Made by a program: the position numbers and the translations under genes. Positions 27,250 to 36,313 of a stretch of 64,000 nucleotides of DNA are shown piece by piece. Source of the stretch: Lysinibacillus fusiformis (GTDB lineage: Bacteria; Bacillota; Bacilli; Bacillales_A; Planococcaceae); the NCBI RefSeq assembly GCF_016925635.1, contig NZ_CP070490.1, positions 4,947,086 through 5,011,085 on the forward strand, read 5' to 3'. The stretch's first letter is position 1; each line of letters begins with the position of its first letter. The notes under the pieces were generated by a model that worked only from the letters and a program-made list of their open reading frames with translations, had not been told where the DNA came from and ran no database searches.

Positions 27250-28785
27250 TTATTTTTTTAAAGCGTTCAAAGTTATCGATGGTTCATATTTCCCTGGAAT
27301 TCTGTTTTCAAAGTCATACTCATATAATGTGCAAGGCCCAAACGAGCGGGCAAATTGACCAATAAAGAAGAGAAGAGCATTTGGTACCGCGGAGAATATA
27401 TGGATTTGTCCAAACCGTTCTTTTATTGGGCGATCATTTATATAAGTTGCGATTTTATCAGCAAGCAACCATGCGTGAGAACCATCTTTGATAACCGCTG
27501 ACCCCTGCCCGCCATCGATGGTACAATTAATTACCCTACGTATAGGTAAATTTATTTGTTGGAGATAATAATTAACTTCTTCAATGATATTATGACGTAT
27601 ACCTAATGTAATAACTAGATCTTTACCATTTTCGTCCCTAATATCCTCGTCATAAATCCATCCAGGGTAATCATCATATTTAATATTCTTCTCTGGCTTC
27701 CAAACATGACGCCCATTAATCCTCTGTACTGGAGCAGCATCTATTCCAGATTTTGAATCTAAGTAATAGCCCGTAGCGAATGCTATTGAAGAATGAGTAT
27801 CTAAATGAAGATGATGTTGTGCACCTTGTTTGGTAGAACTCAAAATAAAATGTTCAAGATTTTGCAAAATTGTACCATTCCAGTGTTTTTTATCTTTTAT
27901 ATACCTTCCATCAAAAAACTCTAGCAAACAAAGCATAGCATTAGTTTCATCTTCCATTTTCTCAGCCCACTGGTGAAAACTCCTTATGCCTATGGAATAC
28001 GCAGTATTCTTTTGATTAGATTGTCCAATCCAGAGCTCTTCTTCTTTGCATATCTTCATTAAGTCATCTTTAGTGAATTCATTTCTACCTCTAGTCAACA
28101 ACCCCTTAATCAACTCTACATAAGGGTTTATAATAGCGCCCTCATCAATAGGTTTAAGACCAGCTAAACATAAATTTAAGTTAAGAGTTTTTTTTAATTG
28201 CTCAGTACTTTCTTTACTGTGTAATATTCTTAAAGGACGTAAAACAACTTGAAGCTCCTCATCTGTAACAATAGAGAGGTGCTCTTTCATTGCTTTACGA
28301 ATTTTGCCCATTCTACTCCTTTCACCACCCGTAGCTAATTTATCCCACCGAATTTCTCCTCCAGAGTTGCTGACCAATTCAGATAGCTCATTATCAGGAT
28401 GAATATGCCAAGGAGTAACAAAATAGAAACGGCTACCTTTACCATCAGGCGCCACCTCTTTTTGTGCTAAATGGAGTCGTTGAAGAAATGAAACAGCGGA
28501 AGCATTAATTGCTTTGGGGTCTAACAGATCCTGCCAGCTCAAAGAACCACCTTGAGTTACATGGAACTTGACTTGATAATAATCAGCATTAAGATTATCA
28601 CCATGTTCGTCTAAGTATGGTTGCTTATAAAAGACCGCCACATCATCTATTGATTTTACTTGATCAAACTCGTATGCAATTTTTTCTACTTTTGTATGCT
28701 CTAGAAAGAGTCTGCACGCATTTATCCAAAAAATGTATGCTTGGTAATCATCACCTTTAATCCTGGAACTTACTGCTTTGCTCAA
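27250..28785 (-). CDS. cap4: CBASS effector Cap4: DUF4297 nuclease fused to SAVED
   Basis: 511 residues from the TTG at 28785, with AAGGTGAT ahead; the in-frame GTG at 28794 forms part of that ribosome site. The N-terminus (SSRIKGDDYQAYIFWINACR, then DDVAVFYKQPYLDEHGDN and YYQVKFHVTQGG) is the DUF4297 endonuclease domain, a PD-(D/E)xK-type DNA nuclease with Glu/Asp and QVK. The C-terminal half contains the SAVED ligand-binding domain: FGQIHIFSAVPNALLFFIGQ and CTLYEYD with a terminal Tyr-Glu-Pro-Ser. In Cap4, cyclic trinucleotide binding triggers indiscriminate DNA cleavage. It is the first gene of the operon, behind a strong promoter. Confidence 0.92.
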   Translation of the reverse strand: MSKAVSSRIKGDDYQAYIFWINACRLFLEHTKVEKIAYEFDQVKSIDDVAVFYKQPYLDEHGDNLNADYYQVKFHVTQGGSLSWQDLLDPKAINASAVSFLQRLHLAQKEVAPDGKGSRFYFVTPWHIHPDNELSELVSNSGGEIRWDKLATGGERSRMGKIRKAMKEHLSIVTDEELQVVLRPLRILHSKESTEQLKKTLNLNLCLAGLKPIDEGAIINPYVELIKGLLTRGRNEFTKDDLMKICKEEELWIGQSNQKNTAYSIGIRSFHQWAEKMEDETNAMLCLLEFFDGRYIKDKKHWNGTILQNLEHFILSSTKQGAQHHLHLDTHSSIAFATGYYLDSKSGIDAAPVQRINGRHVWKPEKNIKYDDYPGWIYDEDIRDENGKDLVITLGIRHNIIEEVNYYLQQINLPIRRVINCTIDGGQGSAVIKDGSHAWLLADKIATYINDRPIKERFGQIHIFSAVPNALLFFIGQFARSFGPCTLYEYDFENRIPGKYEPSITLNALKK

Positions 28786-28839
28786 TAAAATCACCTTGTT
28801 TCATGTATTAGAAGTAATAGAATTCATATAATTTCCAAT

Positions 28840-28868
28840 ATTATACTGAAAAAGTCAAAGAAGGTCAA
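28840..28868 (-). promoter_or_regulatory. Predicted sigma-A promoter of the CBASS operon
   Basis: The -35 box TTGACC and the -10 box TATAAT lie 17 bases apart, ending 54 bases before the cap4 start. The -35 sits in a tandem CTTTGACCTTCTTTGAC sequence. Confidence 0.75.
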
Positions 28869-28948
28869 AGGAAAACCAAAGCAGATTTAGTAACAATATT
28901 TCTTAATATATTCCTTTAATGATAAAGCTCTTTCCTTATTCAAGGTAA

Positions 28949-28970
28949 GCGCCCGATTGTGGAATATCAA
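28949..28970 (+). repeat. Short dispersed repeat, copy 2
   Basis: It matches 18676-18697 at 20 of 22 positions (GCGCCCGATTG...GAATATCAA) and lies between CBASS and the zinc-finger gene. Confidence 0.6.
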
Positions 28971-29062
28971 TTAGCTTCTTAAATTAATTATGAATGCTGG
29001 GTTGTGTACATTATTAGTATCATTAGGATACTAATGCACTTTACGAAGACATACAATCGTAT

Positions 29063-31113
29063 TTATCGGCCAAAGAGTTTTTTACCTAATTTATACACTC
29101 CGCCTACAGCAGCACCAACTGCTAATGCAGGTGCAACAGCTATAACCGCACCACCGATAGCACTCGTTGCTACAGCCGTACCGATCGCACTTGTCGCAAT
29201 AGTTACTGCACCGGAAGACACGGCAGTGCCAATCGACGTTGCTGCTAATGCGCCTGTAAGCGCACTTGATCCTGATACAATTGCGCTACCAATGACTGTT
29301 TTGCCAACTAAAGATCCTGCAGCAGTCATTGCACCTCCAACAGCTCCACTTACAGTAACCCCAACTTGTGTAGATGCTAGTGCACCGACAACATAGCTAG
29401 TAGCTGTTGCAACAGCAGTGTCTTTTGCAACACCCGTCGCCGCTTCACTAATTGTTTTATCACCGTATAATAGATCCACAGTATTGCCACCTAAGCTAAA
29501 GCCAGCCCCAAAAACACCACCACGTTTTGCATTCATTGCACCTGCCTGATGCATCGATACCATACGTGAAGTAATTGGTGCATTCACAATTCCTCTTAAA
29601 TGACTTTCACTTTGTAACAGCTTAGCAACAGAGCTCATTTGCTTATTCGAGAAATTCGACTCGATTACATCCATCCCTGCTTCACGTGCGCTTTTCAGAA
29701 GCTTTTCATTACCTTTATCAATAATAATTTTTTGGTCCTTATATACTGACCAATCAATTTTAGTCGTATTATAGCCAAGCTTAGCTTGCCCTAGTGTACG
29801 TGTACCATCAGCATTTAAAATCATAAAATCAGCAATTCCATTATTCGAAATTACATCAGTTGCTATACCATTTACTGATGCATTGGCAGCATGTAGCTCC
29901 TCAAACACAAAGCCCTTAAAGCCATTCGTACCGCCTCGCATAGTATTATAAGATGATAAATTCGTAGCTAAACGATTAAAAATACCTGCATTTTTAAACG
30001 CAGCAGTCATACCTTCTGTTAATGGAATTTGCTTTTCTAACACATCCAGTAATACATCGATTTTTTCTGCAAATTGCTCCATTGTCCAATTTTCATGCGC
30101 AGCAATTACTTGAATTTCATCAGGGTATAATCCCGTAACTTCACTCAATAATAGTACTTCATTAATTTTATGATTACTGTTATCCACACAAAGCTCCGAG
30201 CAATAACGTCTACCATCTGCTAGTTCTATCCATTCGTATAAAGGTTTTTGGCAATGTAAGCATGTTGGCATGGTTTGCTCAATACAAGTATGAGAACAAT
30301 ATTGATGGTCTTCATGTATATACCATTTTTTCATAGTATCCTTGCAAACATGACATGTTGGCCACGTTTTTTCATAACATGCACCTGAGCAATAATTGCG
30401 CCCATCAACGTTAAACCATTGCATTTGACGTTTGCCACAGCATTCACATGGAGGTGCGGTTGCTGCAATACATACATCCGAACAGTACATTTTTCCTTCA
30501 CTAACAAACCATTCGGTCATAGATTTATGGCATATTTGACACGTCGGGAGCGTTTTTTCATAGCATTGCTCTGAACAATAAATCGTTCCGTCCTCATTTT
30601 TTAACCATTCTTTTTGACGTGTATTACAAACGGAACAAGCTGGATAACTTGTTTTTAGACAAGCTTCTGAACAAAACATTCCTTGATCATTTTCTATCCA
30701 TTGTTGCATTTTTTGGTCACAACATGTACAGTTAGGCAACTGCTGTTTAAAGCACTGTATCGAACAAAAAATTTCTCCTTCCTCGCCCTCTGTCCATTGC
30801 TTTACTTTTTTGAGCAAACGGAGCAGCATGGCCAGGTTTCGGAAAAACAGCGCTCCGAGCAATATTTATTACCTTCAGATTCAATCCATTCGATTAAAGG
30901 CTTATGACAAATAACACAGCCTTCTAACGTTGTTTCATAGCATTGAACTGAACAAAATTTTTTGCCGCCACTCTCTGTCCAGCTTTTCATTTTTGTATAA
31001 CAAACATGGCATTTTGGAAACGTCTCCTCAAAACATGTCTCTGAACAATAAACCGCTCCATTTTGGTCCTGCAAATATTGATAAACTTCCTTTTTACACA
31101 TACAGCAATTCAA
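29063..31113 (-). CDS. Ten-repeat zinc-finger / nuclease-like / glycine-rich protein, frame broken at a slippery heptamer
   Basis: The upstream frame (TTG 31113, GGGGGG 7 bases before it, stop at 30802) and the downstream frame (to 29063) join into one protein of about 683 residues after a -1 shift. The heptamer at 30811-30805 is A-AAA-AAG in the correct phase, directly followed by TAA. The first ~325 residues are ten ~31-residue repeats C-x2-C-x3-(M/x)-x2-W...(Y/F)CS-x2-C, treble-clef/TRASH-like; repeat four is intact only across the shift. The middle (~410-520) has FEELHAAN...GIADFMI...QAKLGY, resembling a PD-(D/E)xK nuclease. The last ~120 residues are Gly/Ala/Val/Thr-rich, like a membrane-inserting glycine zipper. 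The alternative is a plain frameshift mutation. Confidence 0.65.
30805..30811 (-). promoter_or_regulatory. Candidate -1 frameshift site A-AAA-AAG
   Basis: In the zero frame the codons read TCA AAA AAG TAA, the same heptamer and phase as the dnaX frameshift site. Slipping back by one base gives GTA AAG CAA TGG and restores the repeat array. No clear upstream Shine-Dalgarno-like stimulator or downstream hairpin was found. Confidence 0.45.
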
Positions 31114-31435
31114 CGGCAATCCCCCCAACAGTAATATGATTATCGCAACGAATAAAGACGCTTTTTACCCACCTTACAGTGCAGCTATAAAACCAGTTGC
31201 AGCGCTACATCTCAATTAAATTTGTAATCTAATTTTCCCAGTAATAATTTACTATATTTCATTATAGCACCACGACCATTATATTTAATATATAAATTCC
31301 CATGAAAAGCTACACTCTATTTTAAGTAAAATAGGCCAAACAAAAGGTTTTTCGATACATTATTTTATGACTTGTATTTAATTCAGTTTTAAACAAAGAG
31401 TAAAGTACATGAAAAAAATCAAAAACAATTTGTAA

Positions 31436-31470
31436 AGGCCGATTTTCTATAATAGAAAATCGGCCTCTGT
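31436..31470. terminator. Hairpin terminator
   Basis: AGGCCGATTTTCTAT / ATAGAAAATCGGCCT perfect stem, with CTGTTTTTAT on the plus strand. No plus-strand gene precedes it in the island, so it may insulate gajA or be a relic. Confidence 0.7.
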
Positions 31471-31709
31471 TTTTATACTGTACTAACTTATGATACGGTT
31501 CACCTAACGTAATGCTTTACAAGTAAATATTTATTCAACAATCTGGACGGTTTATTGAATGCATATCAACATAGGATTTTTAATCAAACTTTAATATGAA
31601 TGATCAATCTTTGTTTTAAACAATCAATCTTTTTTATAAAGCTACAACTTAATTGGTTATAGGTCAAAAAAACTAAATAAAAAAATCTAAATTAACATGT
31701 TATGATATA

Positions 31710-31734
31710 TTCAACATATTAGAAATATGTTGAA
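31710..31734. promoter_or_regulatory. Perfect 11-bp palindrome upstream of gajA
   Basis: The arms TTCAACATATT and AATATGTTGAA are separated by AGA, 34 bases before the gajA ATG, overlapping or just after the likely promoter (TTAACA at 31692). It could be an operator or an RNA hairpin. No T tract follows. Confidence 0.5.
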
Positions 31735-31768
31735 ATAATTCTAAAGTTAGGAAATGGAGGGTAACTAA

Positions 31769-33763
31769 ATGTATTTACATAGTTTAAGATTATGGAACTG
31801 GAGAAAATATGGAGTAGGTGATAATGGTGAATGTGGTATTGAAATTAAGTTTAATAGTGGCCTAAACATAATTGTAGGTGAAAATGATGCTGGTAAAACA
31901 GCGATAATTGATGCAATTAAATTAGTTCTCTCTACAAACAACCAAGAAATCAACTGGATTTCCGATCTAGATTTTCATCAAGATAGTTCAAACTTAAAAA
32001 TAGAATGCTTATTCCGTGATTTAAGCACTGACGAAGAATCGTTCTTTTATGAATGGTTATCATTAACTCCTGATAAAACAGAACTAAGATTAATATTAGA
32101 AGCAGAATTTTACGAAGACCTTAATAAACAAAAAAGAATAAGAAAATCTCTCAAAGCTGGTCCTGAAAACTTAGAAAAAAGCATGGAAGATACAGTTCGA
32201 CAGTTATTATCAGTTACATATTTAAAACCTTTAAGAGATGCAGCAACTGAATTGAGCCCAGGGAAACGTTCAAGAATAGCTCAAGTGGTTAAAAACTTAA
32301 GCAACTTTACTGACAATAGTCCTGAGCAAACCCATATTATAAGTAGTTTTGAAAAAGCATTTGATGAATTAAAAGATGTATTAAAAGAGCCTGTATTAAA
32401 AAAGATTGGTTTAAAAGTTGATTATTTTTTTGATGATAACAATAAAAAAGAACCTGAAATTAGAAATAGAGAAATGAGCTTTGTAGAAATTTTAAGAAAA
32501 CTCGAATTGAATTTAGGCGAAATAGGGACTGGATTAGGAAGCTCTAACCTTTTGTTCATGGCAATTGAATTATTATTGCTAAGTGAATCAGAAGTAGGGC
32601 CAAAAATTGCACTGATTGAAGAAGTAGAGGCTCATATCCATCCCCAAGCTCAGTTACGTATTATTAAGCACTTTGAACAAAACTCTAAAGACTCAGGTAT
32701 TCAATATATTTTCACCTCACATAGTACAGTTTTAGCTTCTTCTATTTCACTTGAAAGTATTATTTTTATATATAACAAGAAGGCTTTCTCCATGAAAAAA
32801 GGTTCTACTAAATTAGCTCAAGGAGATTATGAATTTTTAGAACGATTTTTAGATGCTACCAAAGCAAATATGTTTTTTGCACAAGGAGTTATTTTTGTTG
32901 AAGGAGATGCAGAAAATTTACTTCTACCAGCTATATCAGAAGTTATTGATCTTCCTCTACATAGATATGGGGTCTCAATAATTAATGTTGGAAATTTAGC
33001 ATTTAAGAGATATTCATCAATATTTTTGAGAGAAGATGATAATAATCAGATGAACTTTCCTGTTTCAATTATCACAGATTTAGATTTAAAACCTGTGGAA
33101 TTTTATACAGAACCATGCTATCTAGAAATAACAAGTGATATAAACACTTCAATAGCTAATTATTTTGAGTGTGATGCACAAGAAGAACTCGAAGATATTT
33201 ATATTACTTCAAATGAAATCATAACCAAGTCAAAATCCTTATACAGTAAGCATATTAGTGATAAATTAGATCCTGATTCATTTAAAAAAAGGATAGCCGA
33301 GATAGAAACTCAGATTATTGAACTATTAAGTACATTACAACCTAATTTTAATGATTATAAACAAAAAATAGAAACAAAAATTAAAACTAGTTTTTTTGAT
33401 AATATAGAAAAAACTAAAGTTTATATAACCAAACCTTGGACTTTAGAACATACATTCGCAAAAAGTAAACTTGGAGATGAATTTGAAAATGTATTGTTGG
33501 ATTCACATTATTCATTGGATTCCTATAAAACACAACAAAAGAAGCTCTTTGAAGAAATATCTGATAAGTCTATACGAGCAACAGCAGTTTATAATTTCTT
33601 ATTAGAAAAAAAAGTTTCAAAATCTATTGTTGCTCAAAACTTTGCTAAATATTTATTAGAAAATAAAACTACAATAAAAGATATATTATTAGAGGATGAA
33701 GATATAAGAAATATTATTAATGCAATAAAACATGTGACAGGAGAAGAGGTAAATGGAAATTAG
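31769..33763 (+). CDS. gajA: Gabija GajA: OLD-family ATPase/TOPRIM endonuclease
   Basis: 664 residues, GGAGGG before the ATG. The ABC-type ATPase has Walker A GENDAGKT (37-44), a signature region LGEIGTGLGSSNLLFMAIEL (~250) and Walker B IALIEEVEAHIHPQAQ (~285-300), with the His switch in FTSHSTVL. The TOPRIM nuclease domain shows FVEGDAENLLLPAI (Glu, ~378) and ITDLDLKPV (Asp-x-Asp, ~436). In Gabija, GajA is a DNA nickase held in check by nucleotides and activated when NTP levels fall during phage infection. It overlaps the helicase gene by 11 bp. The C-terminal ~150 residues are longer than in the B. cereus GajA (~578 residues). Confidence 0.9.
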   Translation: MYLHSLRLWNWRKYGVGDNGECGIEIKFNSGLNIIVGENDAGKTAIIDAIKLVLSTNNQEINWISDLDFHQDSSNLKIECLFRDLSTDEESFFYEWLSLTPDKTELRLILEAEFYEDLNKQKRIRKSLKAGPENLEKSMEDTVRQLLSVTYLKPLRDAATELSPGKRSRIAQVVKNLSNFTDNSPEQTHIISSFEKAFDELKDVLKEPVLKKIGLKVDYFFDDNNKKEPEIRNREMSFVEILRKLELNLGEIGTGLGSSNLLFMAIELLLLSESEVGPKIALIEEVEAHIHPQAQLRIIKHFEQNSKDSGIQYIFTSHSTVLASSISLESIIFIYNKKAFSMKKGSTKLAQGDYEFLERFLDATKANMFFAQGVIFVEGDAENLLLPAISEVIDLPLHRYGVSIINVGNLAFKRYSSIFLREDDNNQMNFPVSIITDLDLKPVEFYTEPCYLEITSDINTSIANYFECDAQEELEDIYITSNEIITKSKSLYSKHISDKLDPDSFKKRIAEIETQIIELLSTLQPNFNDYKQKIETKIKTSFFDNIEKTKVYITKPWTLEHTFAKSKLGDEFENVLLDSHYSLDSYKTQQKKLFEEISDKSIRATAVYNFLLEKKVSKSIVAQNFAKYLLENKTTIKDILLEDEDIRNIINAIKHVTGEEVNGN

Positions 33764-35495
33764 TGATAAAGACTACGAACTTGTCGAAAATATATTACTA
33801 AATAATAAAAGTGAATTTAATACCTTACAAAGAGAATTCATCGAATTATTCGAAAATAAAACAATTATTGCTGGACCAGGTGCTGGAAAAACAACCTCAT
33901 TAGCTGCAAAAATTGTAATTTTACTTAAAAACTTAAATTCGTCTGAGAGCAGGGCTGGCGTATGCATCATTACACATACAAATGTAGCAGTAAATGAAAT
34001 TAATAATGCATTAATTAAAGCTGGTATAGGAAAAATCGATCATCCACATTTTATAGGTACAATTAATGAATTCTTTAACCGTTTTTGTGTATTACCTCTC
34101 TTCAAATATACTTGTAATCACAATAATTTAGTTTTTGATAAAGAGCATCCAAATGACTTAGAATTTTATAAATCCTTTTTAAGTGTAGAAAGGAGTTTTA
34201 TGAGTGAAGATGTAAAAGGTAAGATCGCTTTTAGAATGCATAATAGTAATTTGATTTTTAATATAAATGATAAATGTTTAGATATATCTAATACAACTAA
34301 TTGGCATTTATTTGAAAAGTATAAAGATTTGCTGTTAGAGGCCAAGCTAACCAGAAAATCACAGGGGTTTCTTACTCATGATGATACTTTCTTATTTTCC
34401 ACATTTTTTTTACAAAATTTAAAATTTAAAGAAATTCTTAGAAATAGATTTAAATATATTTTTTTAGACGAGTTCCAAGATACGCCTCCTGAAGGAAAAG
34501 TATTACTGGACGAATTATTTAAAACTCAAAATAATATCTATCAATTAATAGGTGATCCCTATCAGACAATCTCCTTTGATCATCCTATGCCTTCAATAAA
34601 TGAAAGCGAAGTATTTAGAATAAATATTACGAATCGTTTTGGAAATCAAATTACTGAACACTTAAATACAATATTACCTCAATCAGAAATGAAATCAATT
34701 TCAGGTAAAGAATCTCTTTCCCCCATTATTTTACTGTATAAAAATGAGGAAGATATATACCCTGCATATCAAGCAATAATTAAAGAATACGAAGAAATTA
34801 ATTTTAGATTTAGAGAGAATAATAAAAAAGATAAAGTACTTGTTTTAATCAAAACCTGGTCAAACAGAATAAAAAAAGGAGTTAATTATAAAGAAAAAAA
34901 TTTAAAGAAAAATAAATCAATCAACTCTGAATTAAAGACTTTAGTTATTGAGTTTGTAGTTGGGAAATTAGCTACTAATGGGGAAAAAATATCTACTATA
35001 AATAACTGGATAAGTAAACATCCAAAGATGTTATCGCTTCACACATTGCTAATTAATATTATAAAAAATGGTATAGACGATGATAATAAAATTCAACTAT
35101 GTAAATTAATTAATCAATTTTTAACAGAAAACGGAGTAGACAATATTGGGTTAGATGACAATATCTACGGTAATATAGAAAATATTATTAAGAATCAAAG
35201 AACGCCTGAAGTGTTATCAGATGAAACAGATGATATTTTTACTATACACTCTGTAAAAGGAGAAACACTTCGTTCAGTCTTGTTAGTAGACTTTGGTAGA
35301 AAACCATTTACAAAAGTTCTTCTACATAAATATGGTATTATTGATGATGATTCTTATAGATATACAGATCAAAATTTACTATATGTAGCTATGAGTAGAG
35401 TTACCGATTTGTTCGTATTTGCAATGGCTGAAAATGATTGGACCACCGAAATAGCAGAAGTTTTCCAAAAAAATTGGGCAATCAAAAGAGTATAG
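33753..35495 (+). CDS. gajB: Gabija GajB: UvrD/PcrA-like helicase
   Basis: 580 residues; GAGAAGAGG ribosome site within the end of gajA. Superfamily 1 motifs: Q-motif region LQREFIEL, Walker A AGPGAGKTTS (~39-48), ITHTNVAVNEI (Ia), Walker B FLDEFQDTPP (~238), GDPYQTI (III), motif V TIHSVKGETLRSVLLVDF (~498) and motif VI LLYVAMSRVTDLF (~545). In Gabija, GajB hydrolyses ATP when it senses DNA ends made by GajA and the two form one large complex. The gene order and overlap with gajA are the standard arrangement. Confidence 0.9.
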   Translation: MEISDKDYELVENILLNNKSEFNTLQREFIELFENKTIIAGPGAGKTTSLAAKIVILLKNLNSSESRAGVCIITHTNVAVNEINNALIKAGIGKIDHPHFIGTINEFFNRFCVLPLFKYTCNHNNLVFDKEHPNDLEFYKSFLSVERSFMSEDVKGKIAFRMHNSNLIFNINDKCLDISNTTNWHLFEKYKDLLLEAKLTRKSQGFLTHDDTFLFSTFFLQNLKFKEILRNRFKYIFLDEFQDTPPEGKVLLDELFKTQNNIYQLIGDPYQTISFDHPMPSINESEVFRINITNRFGNQITEHLNTILPQSEMKSISGKESLSPIILLYKNEEDIYPAYQAIIKEYEEINFRFRENNKKDKVLVLIKTWSNRIKKGVNYKEKNLKKNKSINSELKTLVIEFVVGKLATNGEKISTINNWISKHPKMLSLHTLLINIIKNGIDDDNKIQLCKLINQFLTENGVDNIGLDDNIYGNIENIIKNQRTPEVLSDETDDIFTIHSVKGETLRSVLLVDFGRKPFTKVLLHKYGIIDDDSYRYTDQNLLYVAMSRVTDLFVFAMAENDWTTEIAEVFQKNWAIKRV

Positions 35496-35575
35496 AAACT
35501 ATTATTACAACAACTATTTTTAATATCATCGATTAGAATATTTTCCGAAATTTCCTTTTTTTATAATTTAAAAGA

Positions 35576-35618
35576 GAGAATCCATTTGATATTTTTCAAA
35601 TGGATTCTCATGTCTATT
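35576..35618 (+). terminator. Terminator of the Gabija operon
   Basis: GAGAATCCATTTGA / TCAAATGGATTCTC perfect stem and a T-rich tail (TGTCTATTTTT) on the plus strand, 80 bp after the gajB stop. Confidence 0.85.
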
Positions 35619-35672
35619 TTTAAGAATTCCCCACAACAGTTTGATAATTAGAACTACATGAAATATTACAAT

Positions 35673-36299
35673 TTAATTCTTAAAAACCTTTTTAACTTTC
35701 TTAGATCTTTTTTGTGGTATCTTATAAAAATTGTCTTCAGATAAATTCCTTTTATTTAAATATCGTTCAAATATTTTCTGATTATTTTCTTCTTTAAATG
35801 TTTTTAGTGCGTTAGTAGCTACATTTCTAAAACCATTATGTTTCCAAATACCTCTAATAATGTCTATATCCTCCTTTCCAATTAAATGCTTACCTTCATA
35901 AACTTTTCCAGTATAAGGATCAAGTTTTAAATTAGCGTATTTTCCAACTCCATGGAGGTGAGGAATACTTGGTTCTGGATCAGGATCACTAATACCCGCA
36001 AGAATCCATTTCCCATATTTCCCAGTACGGATAGTAACTAGACTAAAACGATTTTGATCTTCATTTTCTTTTAGTTTTTTTTCGGGAATTTCAAAGACCT
36101 TGGTATGTTCTTTGACCTCGGTATGTTCTTCAAGTTCTAACTTTAATTTTTCTAATAATAGTCTATTTTTGTTAAATTCTTCTTTAGAAAGCAATACTAA
36201 ATAAAATAACCTTTCTTCATACACATCAGGTGAAATTATACCTATGTGAAGTGAAATATCACATAAAGATAAATAACATTGAATATCCTCGTAGTTCAT
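35673..36299 (-). CDS. Unknown protein near Gabija with a basic C-terminus
   Basis: 208 residues from the ATG at 36299, which has AAAGGGAGAGG upstream; an extension to 36365 has no such site. The N-terminal half is a helical, acidic region (two near-identical EHTEV/EHTKV blocks ~70-80). The C-terminal half contains SDPDPEPSIPHLHGVGKYAN, then LDPYTGKVYEGKHLIGKEDI and a helix. The tail KIPQKRSKKVKKVFKN is strongly basic. The His-x-His, YTGKVY and Lys-rich tail suggest nucleic acid contact, but no family was recognised. It faces Gabija in a convergent arrangement, so it is probably separate cargo. Confidence 0.55.
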   Translation of the reverse strand: MNYEDIQCYLSLCDISLHIGIISPDVYEERLFYLVLLSKEEFNKNRLLLEKLKLELEEHTEVKEHTKVFEIPEKKLKENEDQNRFSLVTIRTGKYGKWILAGISDPDPEPSIPHLHGVGKYANLKLDPYTGKVYEGKHLIGKEDIDIIRGIWKHNGFRNVATNALKTFKEENNQKIFERYLNKRNLSEDNFYKIPQKRSKKVKKVFKN

Positions 36300-36313
36300 A
36301 TTAACCTCTCCCT

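Larger units (their letters stand above)
31129..31768. other. Intergenic region between the zinc-finger gene and Gabija
   Basis: It carries the divergent promoters of both transcripts, which were not resolved. It also holds a strong hairpin at 31436-31470, two AATCAATCTTT-like motifs (31605, 31621) and a perfect palindrome just upstream of gajA. No gene is supported. Confidence 0.5.

Noticed and set aside
29004..29396. 130-codon plus-strand frame rich in Ala, Pro and Thr
   Set aside because: It is the antisense shadow of the Gly/Ala/Val-rich tail of the zinc-finger protein gene.
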